Positions 17,883-26,994 are shown, numbered from the stretch's first letter. The stretch: 64,000 bases of DNA from Bacteroidia bacterium (GCA_025996865.1 BNTV01000011.1:1-64000); one strand, 5' to 3'. Program-made: numbers and translations. The notes: a model not told the origin generated them from the sequence alone.

Positions 17883-18030
17883 AGATGTCTCCATGCGCCT
17901 CCTCGTTCCTCGTCGGCTTAGTCGACATGACGCGGCTGCAAAAGGGGAAAGGAGGGCTTGCTCTACCCCGGGCTGCGCTTCGCTTGCCGCGGGGTTACCC
18001 AAATAGAAGACCTTACGGTCTTCCGGGTTC
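17883..18030. repeat. Cluster of palindromic repeats
   Basis: Begins with AGATGTCTCC and GACATGACGCGG (17883-17935), a member of the same loose family as 26936-26994. Next are a GC-rich stem CCCCG/CGGGG (about 17968-17997) and the perfect hairpin GAAGACC-TTAC-GGTCTTC at 18006-18023, extended by ACCC/GGGT. Nothing coding was seen in 17872-18249 apart from these and the promoter. Confidence 0.6.
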
Positions 18031-18034
18031 AGCA

Positions 18035-18055
18035 CCTCAATTTAATATTTAGCCC
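18035..18055. repeat. 21-bp direct repeat, copy 1
   Basis: Starts CCTCAATTTAATATTT and ends AGCCC; identical to 20626-20646. The two copies bracket the antiporter gene. Confidence 0.75.
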
Positions 18056-18059
18056 CCCG

Positions 18060-18089
18060 TTGTAAATCGCACAAAATATACTATCTTTG
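18060..18089 (+). promoter_or_regulatory. Promoter upstream of the antiporter gene
   Basis: TTG 18060-18062, 19 nt, TATCTTTG 18082-18089. It would give a leader of about 155 nt. A second -7-like TAACTTTG is at 18225-18232, with no well-spaced TTG. Confidence 0.5.
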
Positions 18090-18249
18090 TACACGTCTAA
18101 TCCTGATGTCTTCATATAATATTTGTTTTGAGTTTGTTTCTTGCAAATATATGAAAACTAATTTGGCGAGGTCGATAGCCCCGCCAATTTTTATCCGTTT
18201 GTGTGGAATCTGAAAATTTTATGCTAACTTTGTACTAAATTCAGACCGG

Positions 18250-20523
18250 ATGCTGAAAAAGAAAAGAAATACCTGCTTTTACCTGACAATAGTTGCGGTT
18301 TTCGGGGCGTTGATGTACTTTATTATCAAAGATGGAGGAAGTCGCCAAGAGCACGAAATCGTTACTTCTGTTCAAACGCCTTCCAACTTGGGGGAAGGTT
18401 TCGGTTTTTTCGGTCATCAATTGATGGAACAGATTCGCAGTCCGTTTGGTATTCTGTTACTGCAAATTATGGTTATTCTTACTTGTTGCAGAATTTTCAG
18501 TACACTTTTCAAATCATTGCGGCAACCGACGGTTATTGGTGAGATTCTGGCCGGTATTGTATTAGGGCCTTCTATTTTGGGACATTGGTTTCCCGGAGTT
18601 TCCACTTTTCTTTTTCCACTCGAATCATTGAGAAATATTGAACTTTTAAGCCAATTCGGTTTAATTCTTTTTATGTTCGCCATCGGGATGGAGTTGGATT
18701 TTTCGCAAGTGCTTAAAAGTCTGAAAAAGGCTACATTTATCAGCCATATCAGTATTATTTTCCCCTTTTTCCTGGGTGTGTTGATGGCTTATTTTGTTTA
18801 TGACCAATATGCGGATAAAACGACGCCTTTCGTTTCGTTTTCTTTGTTTATCGGGATTTCGATGAGCATTACGGCTTTTCCGGTGCTGGCGCGGATTATA
18901 CAGGAAAAAGGACTTACCAAAACTCATCTGGGAACGATTACTTTGGCCAGCGCCGCAAACGGAGATCTTACGGCTTGGTGTCTTTTGGCGGTAGTCATTT
19001 CGATAGCGCAGGCGGGAAGTATTCTGAGCGCTGTCTTTAATATCTCGTTTTCAGTACTTTATTTGTTCTTCATGTTTTTTATTGCCCGTCCTTTTATGCG
19101 AATGGTGGGACAATTGTATCATAATGAGGAAGTCATTGATAAAAAGTTAGTTGCATTTATATTTTTAATCCTTATTTCTTCTTCGTTGCTGACGGAAATT
19201 TTGGGATTACACGCTTTGTTCGGGGCGTTTTTAGCGGGTGTTATCATGCCTGCCGACATTAAATTCCGGCAGATCATGTCTGAAAAAGTAGAAGCGATTT
19301 CTCTCTCTCTTTTTCTGCCGCTTTTCTTTGTTTCGACGGGGTTAAAAACAGAAATCGGACTTTTGAATACGCCCGATTTATGGCTGCTTTGCGGAGGATT
19401 TATTCTGATTGCGATTGTCGGAAAATTTGGCGGCGCTACCCTGTCGGCAAGGCTTGTGGGCGAAACGTGGAAAGACAGTTTGTACATCGGCGCTTTGATG
19501 AATACGAGAGGTTTGATGGAATTGGTTGTGTTGTCGATTGGTTATAAAATGAACATTCTGCCACCGCCTATTTTTGTCATGTTGGTTTTGATGACATTGG
19601 TAACTACCTTTATGACAACGCCTTTGATTATGTTCATCCGGTCTGTTTTCAATGTTCGGGAGAAAATTTCCGAACGAAGAACAGCACGATATCCGGAGGC
19701 TTCATTCAAAATCCTGCTTTCTTTCGGGCGCGCGAACAGCGGACAAGTGATGCTTGATGTGGCTCACCAGATGTTTTCCAAAATCAACAAAAAAATGGAA
19801 ATAACTGCGTTGCACTTTACGGTTGGTTCAGAGACAAATCCTTTACAAAGAGATAGCTTTGAAATGGTTAGCTTCAAACCGATTCTGAAGGAAGCAGAAA
19901 AATTACAAATCAATATCGTCCCTCGCTATGAAATATCGGACAATGTAAGCGAAGCCATCGCAGAAATTGTGAATACCGAAGGATTTGATTTTCTGTTGGT
20001 CGGCTCAGGAATCACTTGGAGTAACCTGCCGAATGACATTGCCGCCAATCAATATCGCGGTGCGGCGCTCCGCCGTTTTCTTCAGACTGAAAAATGGTTT
20101 TTGCCTACCGAATTGTTGAAAGACAAAACGAGAATGTTTATCGAACAAAGCCATTGTCCGGTAGGAGTTTTCGTGAATCGGGACTTTGTGAAGGCAAGCA
20201 AAATCATACTGGTTTTGGATTCGGAAGCCGATTTGTTTTTGTTGCCGTATGCTCAAACTTTGTTGCAATCGACTCTGGGTTCAATACATATTGTCTGCCG
20301 TTCTCCGGAATATGCACAAATGGAAAAGCCGCTCGGGCAATTCCTCAAAATGGTTTATTCTGCTACGCTTTTGCCGGAAGAAGATATTTCCGGCGTTTTG
20401 CTGGCTAATTACGATTTCATGTTAATCAGTTATGTTGCATGGAACGACGTTTCGGAGAATCGGAAAGAGGCTTTGCAGTTGATGCCTTCTACATTGATAC
20501 TTAGTGTTAAGGGGCATGAGTAG
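18250..20523 (+). CDS. Kef-type cation:proton antiporter (CPA2) with C-terminal USP-like region
   Basis: 757 aa. After one N-terminal membrane anchor (YLTIVAVFGALMYFII) comes the Na/H exchanger domain with about 12 helices: VIGEILAGIVLGPSILGHW, FMFAIGMELD, SITAFPVLARI, LHALFGAFLAGVIMP and NTRGLMELVVLSIG. From about residue 475 the protein becomes soluble (SFKILLSFGRANSGQVMLDV onward), resembling the paired universal-stress-like domains of CHX-type carriers. It likely exchanges K+ or Na+ for H+ in the inner membrane. It stands alone, flanked by 21-bp direct repeats. Confidence 0.9.
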   Translation: MLKKKRNTCFYLTIVAVFGALMYFIIKDGGSRQEHEIVTSVQTPSNLGEGFGFFGHQLMEQIRSPFGILLLQIMVILTCCRIFSTLFKSLRQPTVIGEILAGIVLGPSILGHWFPGVSTFLFPLESLRNIELLSQFGLILFMFAIGMELDFSQVLKSLKKATFISHISIIFPFFLGVLMAYFVYDQYADKTTPFVSFSLFIGISMSITAFPVLARIIQEKGLTKTHLGTITLASAANGDLTAWCLLAVVISIAQAGSILSAVFNISFSVLYLFFMFFIARPFMRMVGQLYHNEEVIDKKLVAFIFLILISSSLLTEILGLHALFGAFLAGVIMPADIKFRQIMSEKVEAISLSLFLPLFFVSTGLKTEIGLLNTPDLWLLCGGFILIAIVGKFGGATLSARLVGETWKDSLYIGALMNTRGLMELVVLSIGYKMNILPPPIFVMLVLMTLVTTFMTTPLIMFIRSVFNVREKISERRTARYPEASFKILLSFGRANSGQVMLDVAHQMFSKINKKMEITALHFTVGSETNPLQRDSFEMVSFKPILKEAEKLQINIVPRYEISDNVSEAIAEIVNTEGFDFLLVGSGITWSNLPNDIAANQYRGAALRRFLQTEKWFLPTELLKDKTRMFIEQSHCPVGVFVNRDFVKASKIILVLDSEADLFLLPYAQTLLQSTLGSIHIVCRSPEYAQMEKPLGQFLKMVYSATLLPEEDISGVLLANYDFMLISYVAWNDVSENRKEALQLMPSTLILSVKGHE

Positions 20524-20602
20524 AATCGCAAGCGGCATTATTTTCTCGTAAATCTTCGAGATACATTTCCAAAACATCTACAATGTTTTCCTTCACTCCG
20601 CA
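20509..20602 (-). other. Possible antitoxin-like remnant on the minus strand
   Basis: A minus-strand frame reads VKENIVDVLEMYLEDLREN and ends at the TAA whose complement starts near 20507. This resembles the C-terminal helix of HicB-like proteins, but no start or upstream part is present. It overlaps the end of the antiporter gene. Weak evidence. Confidence 0.2.
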
Positions 20603-20625
20603 AATTTACAAACAATTTCTCATCC

Positions 20626-20646
20626 CCTCAATTTAATATTTAGCCC
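20626..20646. repeat. 21-bp direct repeat, copy 2
   Basis: Second copy of the repeat at 18035-18055, in the 210-nt gap between the antiporter gene and lpxK. The rest of the gap holds a -7-like TAAATTTG at 20708-20715. Confidence 0.75.
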
Positions 20647-20733
20647 ACAAAAAACATTCAAACTATAATTTTTATCTATACTTGTGTGAAAATTCATTTT
20701 TATCTCGTAAATTTGTGGTACTATTTATCATAA

Positions 20734-21915
20734 ATGGCCAATAAAATCAAAATCAATAAAACGCTGCTTCCTCTCTCGTGGTTATACGGTTGGGGAGTTT
20801 GGGTCAGGAATAAACTTTTCGACTGGAAAATCCTTCCGGTCGAAAAGTTTGATATTCCGGTCATTTCGATAGGGAACCTTGCAGTGGGAGGAACAGGGAA
20901 AACGCCTCATACAGAGTATTTAATCCGATTATTAAGCCGAAAATACCGGGTAGCGGTACTGAGCCGGGGATACAAACGGAAAACACGCGGTTTTATTCTC
21001 GCGGATAAGAATGCCGACAGCCGCAGCATTGGTGACGAGCCTTATCAAATGCACCGGAAATTTCCGGAGATTATGGTGGCTGTCGATTCCGACCGCCGGC
21101 GGGGGATTCGAAACTTAATGGATTTCCCGAAAATCCAAAGACCGGAAGTGATTTTGTTGGACGATGCTTTTCAACATCGTTACGTAAAACCGTCTTTGTC
21201 GATTTTATTGACCGACAGTCGCAGACCGTTTTACGACGATTGTTTGTTGCCGGCAGGCCGTTTGCGCGAACCGGCGAAAAATAGTAAACGGGCCGATATT
21301 ATTATTTTTACAAAGGTGCCTCTCCCCCAACCCCTCCCCTCAAGGGGAGGGGAGCAGTACAGCGAAATGATTAAATGTGCTGCACTTTTGGAATTGCAAT
21401 CTCCTCCTCCCTTGTGGGCAGGGGGCAAGGGGGAGAGGTACTACACCTTTTTCCGCTACAAGGGACTTTTGCCGGTTTTTCCCGAAGAAAATCAAATTCA
21501 GAAAGAAAGCATTGAACGGCTGAAAAAAGAATCGTATTCGTTTCTGTTACTCGCGGGATTAGCCCAACCCGAAGATTTGGTTCAATATCTCGAAAAATAC
21601 ACATCCGACTTACAAACAATGATTTATCCCGACCATCATGATTTTAGCCGGAAAGATATTGGGGAAGTCACGGAAAAATTCAATACAATACAAAATAAAA
21701 ACAAATGGATAATCACTTCCGAAAAAGATGCCGTGCGATTGATGCATAATCCGCATATTCAGGAAGAAATAAAAGGTTTGATTTACTATCTGCCGATAGA
21801 AGTGGTATTCGAACCGGGACAGGAAGAATTATTTACTCAAAAAATAGATGATCATGTTAGAAACTTTAAAAGAAACCGTATCATGGCTGAGGCCGCAGAT
21901 ACCCGAAGACACTAA
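20734..21915 (+). CDS. lpxK: Tetraacyldisaccharide 4'-kinase, with internal repeat insertion
   Basis: 393 aa. The enzyme phosphorylates the 4' position of the lipid A disaccharide at the inner membrane. Family signatures: NLAVGGTGKTPHTEYLIRLL (Walker A, near residue 50), VLSRGYKRKTRGF, GDEPYQMHRKFP, LLDDAFQHRYV, LLPAGRLREP and the late WIITSEKDAVRL. Residues about 195-236 are foreign to the family: PLPQPLPSRGGEQ and SPPPLWAGGKGER are encoded by GC-rich inverted repeats, but the frame stays open and resumes at YTFFRYKGLLPVF. The last 62 nt overlap the purine nucleoside phosphorylase gene. Whether the enlarged loop is tolerated in the enzyme is unknown. Confidence 0.92.
   Translation: MANKIKINKTLLPLSWLYGWGVWVRNKLFDWKILPVEKFDIPVISIGNLAVGGTGKTPHTEYLIRLLSRKYRVAVLSRGYKRKTRGFILADKNADSRSIGDEPYQMHRKFPEIMVAVDSDRRRGIRNLMDFPKIQRPEVILLDDAFQHRYVKPSLSILLTDSRRPFYDDCLLPAGRLREPAKNSKRADIIIFTKVPLPQPLPSRGGEQYSEMIKCAALLELQSPPPLWAGGKGERYYTFFRYKGLLPVFPEENQIQKESIERLKKESYSFLLLAGLAQPEDLVQYLEKYTSDLQTMIYPDHHDFSRKDIGEVTEKFNTIQNKNKWIITSEKDAVRLMHNPHIQEEIKGLIYYLPIEVVFEPGQEELFTQKIDDHVRNFKRNRIMAEAADTRRH
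21316..21441. repeat. GC-rich inverted-repeat insertion inside lpxK
   Basis: Ends are inverted: GTGCCTCTCCCCC at 21316-21328 and the complement of GTACCTCTCCCCC at 21429-21441 (12 of 13 match). Each end carries a roughly 37-nt unit that is itself palindromic (CCCCTCCCC-TCAA-GGGGAGGGG on the left). The two units face each other around a 45-nt core that may be native lpxK. Total 126 nt, 42 codons, no stop. Confidence 0.8.
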
Positions 21916-22672
21916 GGTTGCCGTTATTCTTGGCACCGGATTGGGTGATTTGGCAGGTAATATTACCGATAAAAAGGAAATTCCTTACAAAAAGATCCCG
22001 AATTTTCCGGTTTCGACGGTTGCCGGACATCATGGCAATTTGATAGTCGGAAAATTAGGCGGTAAGCCGGTTTTGGCGATGCAGGGAAGATTTCATTTTT
22101 ATGAAGGCTACGATATGAGACAGGTAACTTATCCGGTCAGGGTAATGCAACTGCTTGGAATTGAGTACTTATTTGTATCCAATGCAGCCGGTGGAATGAA
22201 TAGCGCTTTCGAAGTCGGAGACATCATGTTGATTGAAGACCATATCAATTTATTTCCCGAACATCCGTTGAGAGGTAAAAATTGGGAAGAATTGGGCGCC
22301 CGTTTCCCCGACATGAGCGAAGCTTACGACAAAAATTTACGGGAAACGGCAAGCGCAATCGCCAAAAAGCACAATATCAAACTGCAATACGGCATATATG
22401 TCGGCACGCAAGGCCCAACCTTCGAAACGCCGGCCGAATATCATTATTTTAAGATTATCGGGGGCGATGCGGTAGGAATGTCCACCGTGCCGGAAGTAAT
22501 CGTGGCGCGCCACGGCGGAATAAAAGTCATGGGATTTTCCATTATCACCGATTTAGGGATTTACGGGAAAATTGTGGAAATAAGTCACGAAGAAGTGCAG
22601 AAAGCGGCTCGGGAAGCTCAACCGAAACTGGCGTTTCTGATTGAGGAAATCATAAAACAAATAAATGGGTGA
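21854..22672 (+). CDS. punA: Purine nucleoside phosphorylase I
   Basis: 272 aa from ATG 21854 (ATG 21848 is also possible). Inosine/guanosine-type trimeric PNP: VILGTGLGDLAG, FPVSTVAGHHGNL, MQGRFHFYEGYDM, FVSNAAGGMN, GTQGPTFETPAEY and GGDAVGMSTVPEV. It splits purine nucleosides with phosphate in salvage. The start lies inside the 3' end of lpxK (62-nt overlap in another frame), so it is co-transcribed with it. The stop codon lies inside a palindromic repeat. Confidence 0.94.
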   Translation: MLETLKETVSWLRPQIPEDTKVAVILGTGLGDLAGNITDKKEIPYKKIPNFPVSTVAGHHGNLIVGKLGGKPVLAMQGRFHFYEGYDMRQVTYPVRVMQLLGIEYLFVSNAAGGMNSAFEVGDIMLIEDHINLFPEHPLRGKNWEELGARFPDMSEAYDKNLRETASAIAKKHNIKLQYGIYVGTQGPTFETPAEYHYFKIIGGDAVGMSTVPEVIVARHGGIKVMGFSIITDLGIYGKIVEISHEEVQKAAREAQPKLAFLIEEIIKQING

Positions 22673-22733
22673 AAGGCGAAAGGGACAAGGTGAAAGAAGA
22701 TATCATAATCTTTCACCCTTTACCTTTCACCCT
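22667..22733. repeat. GGTGAAAGG-type palindromic repeat
   Basis: Left arm starts GGGTGAAAGGCGAAAGGG, right arm is the imperfect complement ending CCTTTCACCC, around a GATATC-containing loop. A further CCCTTTACC run extends to about 22752. It fills the gap between the phosphorylase gene and thiL and keeps an open frame upstream of thiL. Confidence 0.7.
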
Positions 22734-22764
22734 TTACCCTTTACCTTTTACCTGTAAATTAGTT

Positions 22765-23781
22765 ATGGAAATTTCATCATTAGGCGAATTCGGTCTGATT
22801 AAACATTTGACCGAAAAAATAGAAATCAAAAACGGCAGTACGCTCAAAGGCGTAGGCGACGATGCCGCCGTTTTGTCGTACAAAGACAAAGAAGCGCTGG
22901 TGACCACCGACCTCCTGCTGGAAGGCATTCATTTTGATCTGACTTATGTCCCGCTCAAGCATTTGGGTTATAAATCGGCTGTTGTGAATTTCTCCGACAT
23001 TTACGCGATGAACGGCCAACCCAAACAAATTACCGTCTCTTTGGGAATTTCCAAACGGTTTTCGGTAGAAGATTTGGAAGATTTTTACGAAGGACTGTTG
23101 TTGGCTTGTCAAATTTATGGAGTGGACTTGGTTGGAGGAGACACATCCTCCTCATTGACGGGGTTTTGCATCAGTATCACCTGTATTGGAGAAGCTAACA
23201 AAGACCGGATTGTTTACAGAAATAAAGCCCAAAATACCGATTTGATTTTCGTTTCCGGAGATTTGGGCGCTGCCTACATGGGCTTGCAACTGATGGAAAG
23301 AGAAAAAGCTGTTTTCGCCGGCGAAAAAGATTTCACACCTGATTTTGCCGGAAAAGAGTACTTGTTGGAAAGGCAGTTGAAACCGGAAGCCCGGAAAGAT
23401 ATTGTCCACGCGCTCGATGAAAACGGGATTTTGCCTACTTCGATGATTGATATTTCAGACGGACTTTCATCGGAATTGTTGCATATCTGCACACAAAGCG
23501 GCGTCGGTTGTCAAATTTACGAGGAACGTATTCCGATTGATTATCAAACCGCTTTGATGGCTGAGCAGTTTAATATGAATCTGACAACCGTCGCTTTGAA
23601 CGGTGGCGAAGATTACGAATTGTTGTTCACCGTCCCTCTTGGTTTACACGAAAAGATGGAAACCATTGAGGGCGTCAAGCTTATCGGACATATTTGCGAA
23701 GCTTCGGAAGGAACCCGTCTGATTGCCCGCGATGGCACAGAAATTCCGTTGACGGCGCAAGGTTGGAACGCTTTAAGTTAA
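22765..23781 (+). CDS. thiL: Thiamine-monophosphate kinase
   Basis: 338 aa from ATG 22765. The open frame extends 96 nt upstream, but that part is palindromic repeat, and ISSLGEFGLIKHLTEKI is the normal N-terminus. PurM/ThiL fold signatures: LKGVGDDAAVL, VTTDLLLEGIHFDL, YAMNGQPKQITVSLGI, DLVGGDTSSS, MIDISDGLSSEL and LNGGEDYELLFTV. It converts thiamine monophosphate to the diphosphate with ATP. It is last in the lpxK-punA-thiL string. Confidence 0.95.
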   Translation: MEISSLGEFGLIKHLTEKIEIKNGSTLKGVGDDAAVLSYKDKEALVTTDLLLEGIHFDLTYVPLKHLGYKSAVVNFSDIYAMNGQPKQITVSLGISKRFSVEDLEDFYEGLLLACQIYGVDLVGGDTSSSLTGFCISITCIGEANKDRIVYRNKAQNTDLIFVSGDLGAAYMGLQLMEREKAVFAGEKDFTPDFAGKEYLLERQLKPEARKDIVHALDENGILPTSMIDISDGLSSELLHICTQSGVGCQIYEERIPIDYQTALMAEQFNMNLTTVALNGGEDYELLFTVPLGLHEKMETIEGVKLIGHICEASEGTRLIARDGTEIPLTAQGWNALS

Positions 23782-23852
23782 ATTTTCAGGGCAATTTTAT
23801 CCAAATTGTGTAAACTTTTGATGAAATTGTCATAAATTTTTACTGTTAACGC

Positions 23853-23882
23853 TTGAAATCTCGAAAATTTCATGTAATTTTG
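23853..23882 (+). promoter_or_regulatory. Promoter of the HTH gene
   Basis: TTG 23853-23855, 19 nt, TAATTTTG 23875-23882, about 90 nt before the ATG at 23974. Confidence 0.6.
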
Positions 23883-23973
23883 TGCCCCCATTCAGGAGAT
23901 GGGATGTGATATAGGGAATAAAAAACAATTAATCTTTGTATAAATTTTCGACAATAACGTTAGGTGTATTTCT

Positions 23974-24936
23974 ATGAAAAATTTGAATGCAAAAATAATA
24001 GATGAGATAAAGAAACGGTTAACCAACAAGGAAAAAGCGGTACATTATTTAATGGATACGCTCTGTATTGCTAAAGAATCGGCTTATCGCCGGCTTAAAA
24101 GCCAAATTCCGTTTACTTTTGAAGAAGTTGTGACTATTGCACAAAATCTTGATTTTTCGATTGATAAAATACTTGGGCGAAGTACGGATAATCGCGTTTT
24201 TTTCGATATGCCGGTAGATATTACCCAAGCGCCGGCTAAAATCTTTCAAGATATGCTTGAGAACTCTTGTCTTATTCTGCGGAATTTAGCTTCTTCGGAA
24301 AAACAGAATATCATTGCAGCCATTAATCAGCTGCCTTTCAGCTTTTTGCCACTTAAAACACTTTTTAAATACGAATATTGTCATTACCTCTACACCAACG
24401 GCTATATACCTCTGATGACTCGATTTTCGGACATTGCCATTACGCCGCAAATGGAAAGTTTGCATGAAAAATGCTCGGATTATTTCACACACTTGAGAAA
24501 TGTAACCGGCATCATTGATAATACATTTTGTTCGAGGATTATTAAAAAAATACAATATTATCACGATCTGGGACTTATCTCTAACGAAGATTTAAAGGCC
24601 TTGCAGGCGGATTTATTTAAACTATTTGAGATTTTCGAGACTATGGTACGAACCGGTCAAAACCATGCCGGGTCTGCTTATTCCATTTATTATTCTTCTC
24701 ACAGTATTGACTCCAATAGCCTTTATTATGAATACGACAATAAAACTATGTCGCAAATATGGCTTTATCCCGAAAGTCCGATAATCATTAAAAATAACCC
24801 GTTGATATGCAATATGCAAAAAAGATGGTTGGAATCAATAATCCGGAATTCCATGCTGATAACCAAATCCAATAATATCCAACAAATTGAAATTCTTAGA
24901 GATATACACAAACAAATCTCGGAATTATACAAATAG
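23974..24936 (+). CDS. BetR-like helix-turn-helix protein
   Basis: 320 aa. The N-terminus contains a putative HTH (LMDTLCIAKESAYRRLKS, then FTFEEVVTIAQNLDFSIDKILG, residues about 26-68) like those of BetR-type regulators. The remaining 250 residues are helical, without membrane segments or recognised catalytic motifs. Monocistronic, with its own promoter. It precedes two paralogous secreted proteins, and its last codons are included in their tandem duplication, so a regulator-target link is plausible. Function unproven. Confidence 0.6.
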   Translation: MKNLNAKIIDEIKKRLTNKEKAVHYLMDTLCIAKESAYRRLKSQIPFTFEEVVTIAQNLDFSIDKILGRSTDNRVFFDMPVDITQAPAKIFQDMLENSCLILRNLASSEKQNIIAAINQLPFSFLPLKTLFKYEYCHYLYTNGYIPLMTRFSDIAITPQMESLHEKCSDYFTHLRNVTGIIDNTFCSRIIKKIQYYHDLGLISNEDLKALQADLFKLFEIFETMVRTGQNHAGSAYSIYYSSHSIDSNSLYYEYDNKTMSQIWLYPESPIIIKNNPLICNMQKRWLESIIRNSMLITKSNNIQQIEILRDIHKQISELYK

Positions 24937-26848
24937 AGTTCGTGCGATACAAAAAGAGAGATTTATTGCATTTATATTGATTTCCATCCTGTTTTTGATT
25001 ATCAAAGTCTATTTTTTTGATCAAATAAACTTTAAATAAATGTTTGGGTGATTTATTTTGTTGCAAAATAATTTTTTTCGCTGAAATTTACCCAAAAAAT
25101 GATGTACATATCTCCCAAAAATTACCTTTTTATAAAAAAATTGGTTGTTAATTTGCGAACTAATTTTTAATTTTATAATAAAGATGAAGATTATCAACTA
25201 TTTTTTTATTACAATTATTTTGTTTTTCTTAGTGCCGATAACAGAACTTTCGGCTCAGGTAACTATCGGATCACTGGAAGAGCCGACAAAAGGCGCTTTG
25301 TTGCAGTTAAAAGAAATAAGCGGGATAACCGACGACAGTCCGGATGCTTATAAAGGTTTGGCTATGCCACGGGTTCATTTAACGGATGAGAACAATCTGT
25401 ATCCGATGCTTTTGGCCGATCCTGCAGATCCGGCTTCAGGTCCCAATGCAGACTATACGGCTAATAAATCCTGGTTGGATAAATCGCATACGGGGTTGAT
25501 TGTTTATAATTCAAATGACGCCTCTCCTTTTAAAAAAGGACTGTATGTATGGTCAGGGTCCAAATGGGAACCGGCAGGTTCGGCTGATGTTGAAAACGGT
25601 TTGACGCTCAGCGGGGGTACCGTGCAGCTTGGCGGGGCTTTGACAAAAGCAACTACGGTCACATTGGGCGATAATAACCTGTATCTTAACGCCGAAGGCA
25701 CAGGAAAAGTAGGAATCGGCAGCGATCCGACAAACAATTCGGCCATATTGGAAATCAATGCCACAGACAAAGGCGTATTATTGCCCCGGGTAGCTTTGAC
25801 CTCAAACACGGACGCGATAACAATACTGAAGCCGGCGAAAGGTTTGTTGGTTTACAATACCGGTAAGGGCGTATCTCCGGCAACATCAGAGCCATATACG
25901 GTAACCGGATATTTGTTCTGGAGCGGTTCGTCGTGGAAAACCATCGACAATTTTGAGGCGGTTCAGCCGGTTATCTCCGGCATCAATTGCGCCACTGCCC
26001 AGTTAAGTCCGGGCACCTATATGTCCGGCACCCCGTATTCGGGTATCATGCGTTTGAGTTATACGGGAGGGAACGGAGCCTCCTATACATCCGGAAGTAC
26101 TTATACCGATAATGGCTTGACTGCCGAACTGCAGTCCGGACGATTAGAGAACGGAAACGGAGAACTTATTTTCAAAGTAACGGGAACTCCGACGCAAAGT
26201 TCGCCAAACACAACGTCATTTTTGATCGACAACGCTATGATTCCTTTTTATACCGGCTCATCTTGCAGTGTCGAGGTAGGAGCATTTGAGGGAGCGGATG
26301 TGAAAACGGTGGTGGTATTGTCTCCCTTGAAACGAACTTCAGACAACGGAGTCTCCGGATGGGCTACGGCTATCACTACGCCCGACGGCTATTTCTCGGT
26401 GAGGATATTTGCACGGGATGGAACAACCATGGAGGCTTCAGATATACAAATCAGGAACAACCGCACCGGTATAGTAACCATTATGTGGAATAGTGCATTT
26501 GCATGGCAAGGCGGGTCAAGTGGCGCAAGCAACAATAGATTGACATTAAATTCCAATGTCTGGTCAGGTAACGATGGAGACAGCGGCAGCAATACAATTC
26601 AAGTAAGCGGCACTTCTCCTACCAGTACCGGGGCAGCTCCCAACAACACAGCCTGGGGAAATGAAGATGTGTATTTCGGCAATGCTCCCGAACAACGTTC
26701 CTACATGTGGACGACAACAGACTCGGCTGACCAAACCGCCTATATGCTGACATTCATGATGGGATCAAGTAATAACGGAGAAGTAAATCCTACAAGGGCT
26801 GCCGCCGCGAAGGCTTTCTTTAAGATAGACCAGATTACTGCACACTGA
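24905..26848 (+). repeat. Tandem duplication, copy 1
   Basis: Contains the last codons of the HTH gene, about 240 nt of leader and the first 554-aa gene. Leader landmarks (CACAAACAAAT, AAATAAATGTTTG, GGTTGTTAATTTGCG) recur in the same order at 27005-27260. The central coding part (about 25500-25800) is nearly identical to 27600-27900; the 3' third has diverged. Confidence 0.85.
25184..26848 (+). CDS. Secreted protein of unknown function, paralogue 1
   Basis: 554 aa from ATG 25184. The frame opens at a TTG 39 nt earlier, but the ATG starts the signal peptide (FFITIILFFLVPITELSAQ). Mature part: QVTIGSLEEPTKGALLQLKE, AMPRVHLTDENNLYPM, a Gly/Thr-rich middle with a short repeat (SAILEINATDKGVLLPRVAL), a single Cys pair region (GINCATAQLSPGTY ... 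GSSCSVEVGAF) and a variable C-terminal 180 residues. No T9SS C-terminal domain is evident. The ALLQLKE/LPRV motifs are seen in Bacteroidetes surface proteins of unknown role. The second copy is 432 nt downstream. Confidence 0.7.
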   Translation: MKIINYFFITIILFFLVPITELSAQVTIGSLEEPTKGALLQLKEISGITDDSPDAYKGLAMPRVHLTDENNLYPMLLADPADPASGPNADYTANKSWLDKSHTGLIVYNSNDASPFKKGLYVWSGSKWEPAGSADVENGLTLSGGTVQLGGALTKATTVTLGDNNLYLNAEGTGKVGIGSDPTNNSAILEINATDKGVLLPRVALTSNTDAITILKPAKGLLVYNTGKGVSPATSEPYTVTGYLFWSGSSWKTIDNFEAVQPVISGINCATAQLSPGTYMSGTPYSGIMRLSYTGGNGASYTSGSTYTDNGLTAELQSGRLENGNGELIFKVTGTPTQSSPNTTSFLIDNAMIPFYTGSSCSVEVGAFEGADVKTVVVLSPLKRTSDNGVSGWATAITTPDGYFSVRIFARDGTTMEASDIQIRNNRTGIVTIMWNSAFAWQGGSSGASNNRLTLNSNVWSGNDGDSGSNTIQVSGTSPTSTGAAPNNTAWGNEDVYFGNAPEQRSYMWTTTDSADQTAYMLTFMMGSSNNGEVNPTRAAAAKAFFKIDQITAH

Positions 26849-26935
26849 TACATTTCATATTGAGCTACTGAGACGATATTGCACAAGCAAGCATTACTAT
26901 TGACGACTAAGTTAACAATAGTATGTATTTTCATC

Positions 26936-26994
26936 AGATGTCTCGACTCCGCTTCGCGTCGCTCGACAGGACGCCGCAGGTGGTCGAGACATCT
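26936..26994. repeat. Palindromic repeat at the duplication junction
   Basis: AGATGTCTCGAC at 26936-26947 and its exact complement GTCGAGACATCT at 26983-26994, enclosing GCTCGACAGGACGCCG. It lies just before the point (about 27005) where the second copy of the duplicated segment begins. The remainder of 26849-27280 is duplicated leader with no separate gene. Confidence 0.8.

Noticed and set aside
22669..22764. N-terminal extension of ThiL
   Set aside because: The extra 32 codons are encoded by the GGTGAAAGG palindromic repeat; homologous ThiL starts at the ATG at 22765.
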